Shown here: piece by piece, positions 47,230 to 55,770 of the stretch
Numbering within the stretch: the stretch's first letter is position 1
Layout: every line of letters begins with the position of its first letter
Assembly: GCA_965216945.1 (NCBI GenBank)
Contig: CBDCGU010000003.1
Location: forward strand, 2,976,001-3,040,000
Reading direction: 5' to 3'
DNA length: 64,000 nt
Source: DATHZQ01 sp965216945
GTDB lineage: Bacteria > Actinomycetota > Acidimicrobiia > Spongiisociales > UBA5794
Made by a program: the position numbers and the translations under genes
The notes under the pieces: model-generated
Database searches by the model: none
Told to the model about the DNA's origin: nothing
Seen by the model: the letters and a program-made list of their open reading frames with translations, nothing else

Positions 47230-48293
47230 GAGCGCTGGTGGCGATGTCCGGTGGGGTCGACAGCTCCGTCGCCGCCGCACTCATGCTGGAGCAGGGTCAC
47301 GATGTCGTGGGGGTCACCCTCAAGCAGTGGGAAGGCCCCGGCGGTGCGCTGCCGACTGCCGGTTGTTGCACCGTGGGAGACGCCGAGGATGCCAGGCGGG
47401 TTGCGGCTCAGCTCGACATGCCGTACTACGTGCTCGACTACGTCGACGAGTTTCGCAGCCGTGTCGTCGACCGCTTTGGTGAGGCCTACATGGCCGGCAA
47501 GACGCCCAATCCGTGCATCGAGTGCAATCGCACCGTGCGGTTCAGCGCCCTCCTCGAACGCACCTCGGAGCTGGGGTGCGACGTGCTCGTGACCGGACAT
47601 CACGCCCGGGTGCGTTACGCCGGTGGGCGGCACCGGCTGCTCGGCGCCGTAGACGGTTCCAAGGACCAGTCCTATATGCTGCACATGCTCGGCCAGCGCG
47701 AGCTCGGTCGTATCCGGCTCCCGGTGGGGGAGATGACGAAGGCCGAGGTACGACAACGAGCGGCGGCCCTCGGGTTGCGCACGGCGAACAAGCCCGACAG
47801 CCAGGACCTGTGCTTCGTGGGCCACGGCGACTACCGGCAGTTCCTGCGTGAGCGCTTCCCGCAGGCGGCGCGTCCCGGCGACATCGTGACAATGGACGGC
47901 AGCCGCATCGGCGGTCACGACGGCACGGTCAACTTCACCATCGGCCAGCGCAAGGGCCTGGGAGTGGCGGTGGGGGAACCGCGATACGTCGTCGACATCC
48001 AGCCCGCCTCTGCCACCGTCGTGATCGGACGTCGTGGCGACCTCGAAGTAGGCGGATGCACCGTCACCGACGTTGGCTTCGTCGCGGGAGAGCCCCCGTC
48101 CGACCCCGCCGTCACGGTGAAGGTGCGCTATCGCTCCACGCCCGTGCCGGCCATGCTGACGGCCTTCGGTTCGGCGTGGCAAGTGACGTTCGCTTCGCCT
48201 CAGCTCGCCGTTGCTCCCGGCCAGGCGGCGGTGTTCTACCGAGGCGAAGAGGTGCTGGGAGGCGGGATCATCGACTCGACCTCGCCGGTCTGA
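47226..48293 (+). CDS. mnmA: tRNA-specific 2-thiouridylase
   Basis: A 355-aa enzyme that thiolates U34 of Lys, Glu and Gln tRNAs. The PP-loop is AMSGGVDSSVAAALML near the N terminus. NPCIECNRTVRF and DSQDLCFVGHGD hold the two catalytic cysteines. TGHHARVRY and KDQSYMLHML are family blocks, and a C-terminal beta-barrel domain begins near KGLGVAVGEPRYV. The ATG overlaps the desulfurase stop (ATGA), an established functional pairing for sulfur transfer. Confidence 0.95.
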   Translation: MRALVAMSGGVDSSVAAALMLEQGHDVVGVTLKQWEGPGGALPTAGCCTVGDAEDARRVAAQLDMPYYVLDYVDEFRSRVVDRFGEAYMAGKTPNPCIECNRTVRFSALLERTSELGCDVLVTGHHARVRYAGGRHRLLGAVDGSKDQSYMLHMLGQRELGRIRLPVGEMTKAEVRQRAAALGLRTANKPDSQDLCFVGHGDYRQFLRERFPQAARPGDIVTMDGSRIGGHDGTVNFTIGQRKGLGVAVGEPRYVVDIQPASATVVIGRRGDLEVGGCTVTDVGFVAGEPPSDPAVTVKVRYRSTPVPAMLTAFGSAWQVTFASPQLAVAPGQAAVFYRGEEVLGGGIIDSTSPV

Positions 48294-48363
48294 ACCCTCC
48301 CCGGCGCCCGCACCGGCTGTCGGAGCCTTCCCGCTGTACCTCGTGGAGCGCGATACTTGCAAG

Positions 48364-49269
48364 ATGGATCGGCAGCAGTCGCGTGCGCGGCAACCACGGG
48401 GTCTCGACAGTGAGGCCAGGCGCGTCGCCGACCGACTGCAGCAGCTGAGTGTCGATGAGGCCGAGCGCGTTCTCGAACGGGCGATCGATCTCCAGATCAA
48501 CGCCCCCGGCGCCGACCCAGCCGACACACTCGACACCGACGTGCTCGCCCGGATCGCCGAGGAGCTCGACATCGATCAGCGCCACCTCCAGCAGGCGCTG
48601 CTGGAGGAGCTGTTCCGGGTCGAGGTGGACGAGCCCGGGCTGCTCGATCGCCTGCTCGTGCCGGAGGCGATCACTGCACACGGCCCGGTCTCCGGGAATG
48701 CCAGCGCCGTGCGGCAGACGGTCGACGACTGGATGACCAACCACGAGGGAATGCGCAAGCGGGCGGAGAATGCGGCCGTCACGCGATGGGAGAAGGACGA
48801 GGGGTTCGGGGCGTTCGTTCGCAAGGCGATGCAGATGTCTCGGGGCAAACGTTCGCTGCGTACGACCGCGGGTGTGTCGTCGTCCGTTCGTCAGGCCACC
48901 GACAGCCAGCAGGTCGTCGTTCTCGAAGCCGACACGACAAACCTCCGTCGCCTGGCGCTGGGGCTACTCGCCGGAGCGGCCGTTGCCGGCGGAGCCGTGG
49001 CCGCTGCAAGCGGCGTCGTCGACGCATCGGGTTTCGGGGCCGACAACGTCGCCGCGGGAGTCGCGACGGCTGCCATCTTCGGTGGCGGCGTCGTCATCGG
49101 GATCAAGATGTGGGCGCAACGTATCCGCGACGGGCTGGCTCGGGCCATCGATGCGATCCGTAGCCCTCACCTCGTCGAGCGGGGCACGTCACTGCCGTCT
49201 GCGGTGCGTCGCTGGGTGGACCAGGTGCGCGGGATCGCCTCCGACGTGCGCGACGACCGCCGTCGCTGA
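48364..49269 (+). CDS. membrane protein of unknown function
   Basis: A 301-aa protein. The N-terminal half is helical and charged (DRLQQLSVDEAERVLERAID, ARIAEELDIDQRHLQQALLE), then two hydrophobic segments follow around 200-255 (LALGLLAGAAVAGGAVAAAS and VATAAIFGGGVVIGIKMW) and a basic tail. The short helix pair near residue 75 (ELDIDQRHLQQAL) resembles a motif in actinobacterial stress-related membrane proteins, but no family is recognised. The ATG at 48364 has GATACT 6 nt upstream. It stands alone between mnmA and ligA. Confidence 0.65.
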   Translation: MDRQQSRARQPRGLDSEARRVADRLQQLSVDEAERVLERAIDLQINAPGADPADTLDTDVLARIAEELDIDQRHLQQALLEELFRVEVDEPGLLDRLLVPEAITAHGPVSGNASAVRQTVDDWMTNHEGMRKRAENAAVTRWEKDEGFGAFVRKAMQMSRGKRSLRTTAGVSSSVRQATDSQQVVVLEADTTNLRRLALGLLAGAAVAGGAVAAASGVVDASGFGADNVAAGVATAAIFGGGVVIGIKMWAQRIRDGLARAIDAIRSPHLVERGTSLPSAVRRWVDQVRGIASDVRDDRRR

Positions 49270-49411
49270 ACAGCGAGGCGTGTGGAGACGTGAGGCGCGG
49301 CGCCGACGACATGGTGGGGGCATCCCCGGCATGCTCCTGCGCTCGGGGCCGACAAAGAGCCGGCTTCGAGCCCCCCAAACGTGTCCGACGCCGGTGCCAG
49401 AATGGCCGGGC

Positions 49412-51454
49412 ATGAGCGATCCCGCCACCCGCGTCGATGAGCTGCGCAACCTGTTGCGCCACCACAACTACCGGTACCACGTGCTCGATGACCCCGAGAT
49501 CTCGGACGTCGAGTTCGACATGCTGCTGCGCGAGCTCATCGAGCTGGAGGAGGCGAATCCTCAGCTCGTGATCCCCGACTCGCCGACGCAACGCGTGGGT
49601 GGTCCCGTCGCCGACACGTTTGCACCGGTGAACCATCGCGAGCGCATGTTCTCGCTCGACAACGCGTTCTCGACCGAAGAGCTCGAGGCGTGGGAAGCGC
49701 GACTGGAGCGCGTTCTCGAGCGGCGACCATCGGGCTACTCGTGCGAGTTGAAGATCGACGGTCTCGCCGTATCGCTGACGTACGCCGACGGTCTCCTCGT
49801 CACGGCGGCCACCCGGGGCGATGGGGTCACCGGAGAGGATGTGACGGCGAACGTCCGGACGATCGACTCGGTGCCGCTCAGGCTGCGAGGCACGCCCCCG
49901 GCCCTGATGGAGGTCAGGGGCGAGATCTACATGCCCGTGTCGGCGTTCGAGGCCCTCAACGCCCGCCAGGCGGAGCTCGGGGAGCGGCCCTATGTCAATC
50001 CGCGCAACACGGCCGCTGGTTCGGTCCGCCAGAAGGATCCTGCCAAGACCGCACAGCGGAACCTCAACATCTGGGTCTACCAGCTCGGCTTCATCGAAGG
50101 CGGCCCCGCCTTCACCACGCACAGTGAGTCGATGGAGTGGCTGCGGGAGCTGGGTCTGCGAGTGAACCCGGCCAACGAGGTCGTGCCGGACATCGCCGGC
50201 GTGGAATCCTATGTGGCTCGAGCCTTGGACCAGCGCCACAGCCGCGATTACGAGACGGACGGTGTCGTGATCAAAGTCGATGCGCTGGCCGACCAACTCG
50301 CCACCGGGTTCACCGCAAAGAGCCCGCGATGGGCGATCGCCTACAAGATGCCGCCCGAGGAGAAGACGACGATCTTGCGCGACATCGCTGTCAACGTCGG
50401 CCGCACCGGTGCGGTGACGCCGTATGCCGTGTTGGAGCCGGTCTTCGTCGGGGGAGTGTCGGTGACGAATGCCACACTCCACAACGAGGGCGAGGTGCAG
50501 CGCAAGGACGTCCGTATCGGCGACACGGTGATCGTCCGCCGCGCCGGGGACGTGATCCCGGAAGTGGTCGGGCCCGTCCTCTCCCTCCGACCCGAGGGCG
50601 CACGGGTGTGGAGCATGCCGGACCGATGTCCCTTCTGTGGCAACCCGATAGTGCTGCCGGAGGGCGAGGCCAAGGCCAAGTGCACCGGTGGGTACGAGTG
50701 TCCCAGCCGGCTGCGGGAGTACCTGTTCCACTGGGCGTCACGCGGGGCGATGGACATCGAGGGTCTCGGTTACAAGACGGTCGACCTCCTGTTGTCGGAG
50801 GGTCTCATCTCGGACCCGGCCGACATCTTCACGCTGGATGCCGCGGCACTGCTGGGGCGCGACGGCTGGGGCGAGGTTTCCGTCGGCAATCTGATGCAGG
50901 CCATCGAAACTGCCAAGGACCGGCCGCTCGGCAGGTTGCTCACCGCACTCGGCATTCCCCACGTCGGGGGCACGGTGGCCCGGTCGCTGGCCCGCCGCTT
51001 CCGGTCGCTGCCTCGCCTCATGGCGGCCACGCAGGAGGAGATCGCCGCTGTCGAAGGGATCGGGCCTGAGATCGCCCGCTCGGTTCGTGAGTGGTCGGTC
51101 GAGCCCGAGAACATCCGGCTCGTCCAGAAGCTCGGCGCCGCAGGCCTCCGGCTCGACGATCCGGAGCCAGAAGGCGGTGCGCAGGCCGCAACGCTTGCCG
51201 GTGTGACAGTCGTCATCACCGGGACGTTGCAAGGATTCAGCAGAGACGCAGCCAAGGCCGCAGTCGAGGAACGGGGAGGCAAGGTCACCGGGTCCGTGTC
51301 GCGCAAGACGTCGGCAGTGATCACCGGGGCCAGTCCCGGGTCGAAGCTGCAGAAGGCGGAAGAACTCGGCGTGCCCGTATTGGACGAAGCCGGCTTCGTC
51401 CAGCTCTTGGAGGCGGGTGGCTCATACCTCGACGCCGCCGGAGCCTCCGCCTGA
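49412..51454 (+). CDS. ligA: NAD-dependent DNA ligase
   Basis: A 680-aa ligase of normal length. Domain Ia begins RVDELRNLLRHHNYRYHVLD, the adenylated Lys114 is in CELKIDGLAVSLTY, then the OB fold with YKMPPEEKTT, four cysteines of the zinc finger (CPFCGN, then CTGGYECPSR), helix-hairpin-helix motifs (AVEGIGPEIARSV) and a C-terminal BRCT domain (LAGVTVVITGTLQGFSRDAA). The ATG at 49412 starts the conserved domain. The longer frame overlaps the previous gene. It seals nicks in replication and repair. Confidence 0.96.
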   Translation: MSDPATRVDELRNLLRHHNYRYHVLDDPEISDVEFDMLLRELIELEEANPQLVIPDSPTQRVGGPVADTFAPVNHRERMFSLDNAFSTEELEAWEARLERVLERRPSGYSCELKIDGLAVSLTYADGLLVTAATRGDGVTGEDVTANVRTIDSVPLRLRGTPPALMEVRGEIYMPVSAFEALNARQAELGERPYVNPRNTAAGSVRQKDPAKTAQRNLNIWVYQLGFIEGGPAFTTHSESMEWLRELGLRVNPANEVVPDIAGVESYVARALDQRHSRDYETDGVVIKVDALADQLATGFTAKSPRWAIAYKMPPEEKTTILRDIAVNVGRTGAVTPYAVLEPVFVGGVSVTNATLHNEGEVQRKDVRIGDTVIVRRAGDVIPEVVGPVLSLRPEGARVWSMPDRCPFCGNPIVLPEGEAKAKCTGGYECPSRLREYLFHWASRGAMDIEGLGYKTVDLLLSEGLISDPADIFTLDAAALLGRDGWGEVSVGNLMQAIETAKDRPLGRLLTALGIPHVGGTVARSLARRFRSLPRLMAATQEEIAAVEGIGPEIARSVREWSVEPENIRLVQKLGAAGLRLDDPEPEGGAQAATLAGVTVVITGTLQGFSRDAAKAAVEERGGKVTGSVSRKTSAVITGASPGSKLQKAEELGVPVLDEAGFVQLLEAGGSYLDAAGASA

Positions 51455-51471
51455 GGCGCCGCGGGGGAGGC

Positions 51472-52473
51472 TCACTCGCCCACGTAGAAGATCTGTGTCG
51501 GGTTGTCGGCGTTGCCGAGGAAGTCGAGCTCCACGATGGGGATCTTGCTGCAGTTGTTCGTCACGGCGCCGCCGGCGTCGAATTGTGTGATCACGAAGGC
51601 GACCATCCGCGGCTCCCCGGGTTGCGGGCTGCCGGAACCGTCGGAGAAGCCAGAGGCGAACGTGTCCGAGCAATCGACGGCGACGGGCTGGCTGAGCGAG
51701 ATCTCCGGGAGGTCGACAACGATCGCGGTCTGGTTGGTGCTGCCGCTGAGGCGGATCCCGTCGGCTTCGGACAGCTCCAACACGAGCTCGAACGATGTGG
51801 GGACGCCGCCGTGCGGGAGTTGAGGAGGAAGCGGCGGATCGATCACGTCTTCGAAGTTCTCACCCTGGCGGAAGCCGCTGACGTCGATCGTGAACGTCAG
51901 CTCCTGCGCTCCCTCTTCCGCTCTGAGCCCCTCCGTGACACACGTCGTCGCCTCTCCCGGAGGCACCGGTTCGGATGGACACGTCGTGGCACTGCCTTGC
52001 GCCTCGACCTCGACCGCGACGTCGGTAACCGTTGCGGAGGTCGTGTCGTTGTTCACGACGAACTCGAGCCAGTAGGCGTCACCGACCGCAAGGGTGGGGC
52101 CGGGCGCCACACCCGCGGCCGTGAACGGACCGTCTGGGCCTTCCGTCGAGATGCCCACTTCCAGGCTGAAGCGGGGCGACGTCCCTGCTGCGAAGTCAAA
52201 GGCGCCGGCGGCGATCGTCGTGAGGATCTCGACGACGGTGGTCGTGGCGCCCGCGGTCGTCGTGGTGTTCTGGGCCGCAGTTGTCGCCGGCGCCGTGGTC
52301 GTGGTGGCTTGCGAGGTCGTGGCGGCATCCGTGGTGGTCGTTTGCGCATTGGTCGTCGTGCGCAGGTCGACGATGCCGTCATCGATGCCCCCGACCGGAT
52401 CGTCGTCCCCACCGCAGGCGGCGACGACGATGGTCAGCGCCGCAAGCATCGCTCCGAGTTTGCCCGGCCTCAC
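51472..52473 (-). CDS. Thr-rich-spacer lipoprotein of unknown function
   Basis: A 333-aa exported lipoprotein: lipobox VAAC (Cys20), an acidic stretch, a Thr/Ala-rich spacer (about 38-80), and a beta-rich region from about 90 to the end containing four cysteines. Phrases such as YWLEFVVNNDTTSATVTDVA and EEGAQELTFTIDVSG recall immunoglobulin-like domains that bind or present extracellular structures. Family not recognised. GTG start at 52473. It faces ligA tail to tail. Confidence 0.68.
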   Translation of the reverse strand: MRPGKLGAMLAALTIVVAACGGDDDPVGGIDDGIVDLRTTTNAQTTTTDAATTSQATTTTAPATTAAQNTTTTAGATTTVVEILTTIAAGAFDFAAGTSPRFSLEVGISTEGPDGPFTAAGVAPGPTLAVGDAYWLEFVVNNDTTSATVTDVAVEVEAQGSATTCPSEPVPPGEATTCVTEGLRAEEGAQELTFTIDVSGFRQGENFEDVIDPPLPPQLPHGGVPTSFELVLELSEADGIRLSGSTNQTAIVVDLPEISLSQPVAVDCSDTFASGFSDGSGSPQPGEPRMVAFVITQFDAGGAVTNNCSKIPIVELDFLGNADNPTQIFYVGE

Positions 52474-52537
52474 GCGATCTCTCCCCTCTCACGCTCACCG
52501 CTCAGCCGAGCATACGCGGGTCGACGAGTTGGGCGGG

Positions 52538-54604
52538 TCAGTCCGTTTCACACACGGCACGGGGGCGAGGCTCGTCGAGCAGTGCGTCGCTCATGGCGTA
52601 CTCGACCCGGGCGAGTTCCGGTTCGCCGAGCACGCAGGCAAGGAGATCGCCGATAGCCGAGTGGTAGAAGGCACGGCGGTTGTCGTCCAGCGATGTCTCG
52701 ATGGCGAGCCGGTATTCGTCGATTGCCTTCTCCGGTTCGTTGCGCAACTGGTGATAGGTCGCCAGGCTGGAGTGGGCTTCGCCGATCACGTTGCGGAGTC
52801 GCGGGTTCCCCGACCCTTCTGTGACCACGCGGTCCAAGGTTGCCTTCGCCCCGTCCAGGCGATCTTCTCCGTAGAGGCTCATGCACAACGCAATGCGGGC
52901 CTGTTCGACCTCGGCGCGCTCGGCGAGGAAGGACAAGGGGGGAGCCGGTTCCCCGGCGATGCGCTCGAAGTCGGCCAGCGCCGCTGCCAGCTCGTCGAGA
53001 TCCTCGGTGCCTTCACCCCCACATCTGGCACCCCGGAACTCCTGGAACCGCACCTCCGCCAGCCCGAACTCGGCTCGCGCGTAAGCGGGGTCGAGTTCGA
53101 GTGCCGCTGCGTAGCGGGCGGCGGCGTCCTCCGGCCGATCTTGCAACCCGGCAACGTTGCCGAGCAGATGGAGCACCGTCTCCTTGCCATTCGTCGCGCT
53201 GCCGTCGACAGGCCATGTGGCCTCGGCGCTCTCGAACCGTCGCTCGGCCTCGGCGTAGTCGTCCAGTTGGTAGTGGGCGAGACCGATGAACATCTCACCG
53301 ATCGCTCGCACTCGGGGGTCGAGGAACTCGGTGAGTGCCAGCTCCCATGCCGCCGGGCTGGCGGTCAGCCGCTCGACCGTGCCCAGCGCATACCTCCCCG
53401 CCAGCTCGGTGGCGCCGGTCATGCCCCGTTCGGAGATGTACATCTCGACCGTGACGGATGACACACCGTCATTGCTGTCGACGGTGCCGTAGAGCACGAG
53501 GTTTGCGTTGAGCTGATCCGCCAGCCCGGCAACGGCGGCCGCCCTCGCTTCTGCATCATCGCCGTCGATGCTGCCGACGGCCTCGGGTCCTGCGCTGGCG
53601 ACGCCGAGGTCGGTCAGGCCGGACATGGCGTTCTCGGTCTGCTCGAACGTGCGGTTGGAGATGACACGAGCCAGTTCGGCGGCTTCTGGAGCCGTTGCGT
53701 CGAACCCGGGTACGACGATGTTGAAGGCGCCGTCCAGGGCGCCCGGTCGGACGTCGACGAACACCGTGCCATCTGTGGCCTTCCCTCCTCCATCTGTGAT
53801 GGAGAACTCGAAGCTGTCTGCGCCACTGAACCCGCGTGGCGCCGCGTAGACGACATTGCCGTCGCCGAGGTCATCGATGGCCGCCCCCTGCTCGGAGCGG
53901 AGGTCGACCGTGAGTGCGAGCGGGCCGGGGCTGTCGTCTGACGCCCACGACAGGATGTCGACCGTGACGTCCTCGCCGGCAACGACGTCGATGCGGCCCG
54001 GCACCGCGACGGTAGGCGGTGCGTTGTCGTCGCCGCTGGCCAGGATGACGGCACCGATCGCAGTGGCGACCACCAGCGCTGCAGCGGCCAGCCATGCGTA
54101 GATCGGGACTCCTCTCCAGCGGGACCGCCAACCCCCGATGGAGTCGATGAGATGGGAGGTGTCGTCGTCGAAGCGGTCCGGCCGCACCTCGAGGGTCTGC
54201 AGGGCACACACCGGGGCGAGGTCCTCCGGGAGGTCCTCGGCCCGGGGTAGCTCGGCGCCACCCACCAGCACGGGTATGACGCGGACATCGTCTCGGCCCA
54301 AGGCGGTGGCGATCTCGCGCCGCACCCAGTCGCCGTCCTGGTGGAGCCTGGGCACACCGGCCTCCGCGACGGTCACCCACTCGGGGCCGATGACGGCCAG
54401 GAGGACGTCCGTCGTATTCAGTGCCCGGTCGAGAGCGACGGCGAAGTCCTCGCCGGCGCCGATCGAAGCATGGTCGAGCGTGACCGCCTTCTCGCCGTAG
54501 TGATCGACCAGGGCCGCCATGAGCTGTCCGGCATAGCCCCCGGCGTCACTGCGGCGGTAGCTGATGAAGATGTGCGGCGATGCGAGGAAACCAGGCAATC
54601 CCAT
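52538..54604 (-). CDS. TIR - transmembrane - Ig-like - TPR protein
   Basis: A 688-aa membrane protein. A TIR domain fills residues 10-145 (SPHIFISYRRSDAGGYAG, with Glu97 in DWVRREIATAL at the catalytic position), a membrane segment lies near 167-189, then an extracytoplasmic region of about 90 residues resembling cadherin/Big domains (DILSWASDDSPGPLALTVDL, FSGADSFEFSITDGGGKATD). A domain of about 150 residues follows, then TPR-like helices (about 440-680; IGLAHYQLDDYAEAERRFES and DAAARYAAALELDPAYARAE). TIR sits inside and sensing parts outside, suggesting a receptor. The ATG at 54604 was chosen because TACAGT lies 10 nt upstream. Confidence 0.78.
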   Translation of the reverse strand: MGLPGFLASPHIFISYRRSDAGGYAGQLMAALVDHYGEKAVTLDHASIGAGEDFAVALDRALNTTDVLLAVIGPEWVTVAEAGVPRLHQDGDWVRREIATALGRDDVRVIPVLVGGAELPRAEDLPEDLAPVCALQTLEVRPDRFDDDTSHLIDSIGGWRSRWRGVPIYAWLAAAALVVATAIGAVILASGDDNAPPTVAVPGRIDVVAGEDVTVDILSWASDDSPGPLALTVDLRSEQGAAIDDLGDGNVVYAAPRGFSGADSFEFSITDGGGKATDGTVFVDVRPGALDGAFNIVVPGFDATAPEAAELARVISNRTFEQTENAMSGLTDLGVASAGPEAVGSIDGDDAEARAAAVAGLADQLNANLVLYGTVDSNDGVSSVTVEMYISERGMTGATELAGRYALGTVERLTASPAAWELALTEFLDPRVRAIGEMFIGLAHYQLDDYAEAERRFESAEATWPVDGSATNGKETVLHLLGNVAGLQDRPEDAAARYAAALELDPAYARAEFGLAEVRFQEFRGARCGGEGTEDLDELAAALADFERIAGEPAPPLSFLAERAEVEQARIALCMSLYGEDRLDGAKATLDRVVTEGSGNPRLRNVIGEAHSSLATYHQLRNEPEKAIDEYRLAIETSLDDNRRAFYHSAIGDLLACVLGEPELARVEYAMSDALLDEPRPRAVCETD

Positions 54605-54614
54605 GGCGCCGTCC

Positions 54615-54620
54615 ACTGTA
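54615..54620 (-). promoter_or_regulatory. -10 hexamer TACAGT of the TIR-TPR gene
   Basis: TACAGT on the minus strand ends 10 nt before the ATG at 54604, and overlaps the alternative GTG at 54616. Confidence 0.4.
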
Positions 54621-54646
54621 CGTGGTGGTCGCCAGGATGCTCGGTG

Positions 54647-55642
54647 TCACACGAGCTTCTCCAACTCCCGCAGTTGGTCGACGGTGCCCATCGCAACCAG
54701 CACATCGCCCCCGTCGATCGAGATGGTCGGTGCCGGGTTCGTGGTGATGTGGCCGTCGGCGTGGCGAATGGCGAGGATCGAGGCGCCGACTCTCGTGCGT
54801 ACGCGCGACTCGGCGAGCGGCTTGCCGGCGAGCTCGGATTTGGGGCCGACCGTCAGCTCCTCGACACGGAACTCGAACAACGTGCCCCCGGCTGCGATGT
54901 CGACGAACTCCGTGAGCCCGGGATGCAGCACCAACGCCGCCAGTCGCTCCGCCCCGACCTCGGGTGGAGTGATCACGCGGTCTGCACCCGCCATCTTGAG
55001 GCGCCGCTCGGCATCCGTGTCCGATGCACGCGCCAGGATGTACAGATCGGGTTGGCGGGATCGCGCCGACAGCACGACCGAGAGATTGTCGCTGTCGCTG
55101 TGCACGCATGCGATCAGCACTCGGGCCCGGTCGAGGCCTGCGGCGCTGAGCACGTCCTCGTGGGTCGCATCGCCCCGCACGGTGGCATAGCCCTGTGCCC
55201 GCGCCGTCTCGATGCGGTCCTCGATGTGGTCGACGATGACCAGCTCCGTGTCCCGGGCGGCCAGCCGGTTGGCGACGCTCGTGCCGACCCGGCCGTATCC
55301 GCAGACGATGGCGTGCCCTTCGAGCCCGGCGATGATCTTCTCCTCCCGTCGTTGGCGGCGGTTTCCGCCAACCATCTCCTCGATCAGTAGTTCCAGCGCG
55401 GCCACGAGCGTGTAGAGGGCTGCACCGACACCGAACAGGATCGTCACGATCGTAAAGGCTTGGCCGCCGCGGCTGAACCCACCGGCGGGCTCGGCGAACC
55501 CGACGGTCGAGACGGTGATGACCGTCATGTACAGCGCTTCGAGGACGTCGAGCTGCTCGATCAGCGCATAGCCGATCGTGCCGAGGACCAGCACCGCGAC
55601 GAGCACCGCCAGCGCCCAGCGCAGCCGTTGTCGCTCCGTCAC
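54647..55642 (-). CDS. potassium channel with RCK (TrkA-N/TrkA-C) domains
   Basis: A 331-aa two-helix ion channel. Helix 1 is LAVLVAVLVLGTIGYALI. The pore helix and filter read MTVITVSTVGFAEPAGGFSR; the filter is TVGFA instead of the usual TVGYG. Helix 2 follows. The RCK N domain begins GHAIVCGYGRVGTSVANRLA with the GxGxxG nucleotide site, and a TrkA-C domain ends the protein. It opens in response to a ligand such as Ca2+, NAD(H) or ATP in relatives. The start at 55642 is GTG with GGAGG 9 nt upstream. A potassium leak or efflux role is likely. Confidence 0.85.
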   Translation of the reverse strand: MTERQRLRWALAVLVAVLVLGTIGYALIEQLDVLEALYMTVITVSTVGFAEPAGGFSRGGQAFTIVTILFGVGAALYTLVAALELLIEEMVGGNRRQRREEKIIAGLEGHAIVCGYGRVGTSVANRLAARDTELVIVDHIEDRIETARAQGYATVRGDATHEDVLSAAGLDRARVLIACVHSDSDNLSVVLSARSRQPDLYILARASDTDAERRLKMAGADRVITPPEVGAERLAALVLHPGLTEFVDIAAGGTLFEFRVEELTVGPKSELAGKPLAESRVRTRVGASILAIRHADGHITTNPAPTISIDGGDVLVAMGTVDQLRELEKLV

Positions 55643-55770
55643 GGTCTCGGTCCTCCGACCTGCATGGCGCCATGATGGCCGATCGAGCCGTGACCTCGTA
55701 GCGACGACCGACCCTGGGTAGGCGGCCGGTAGCCTCAGGACTCCGAGCGCCGGACGAGAGACCGATCAAG

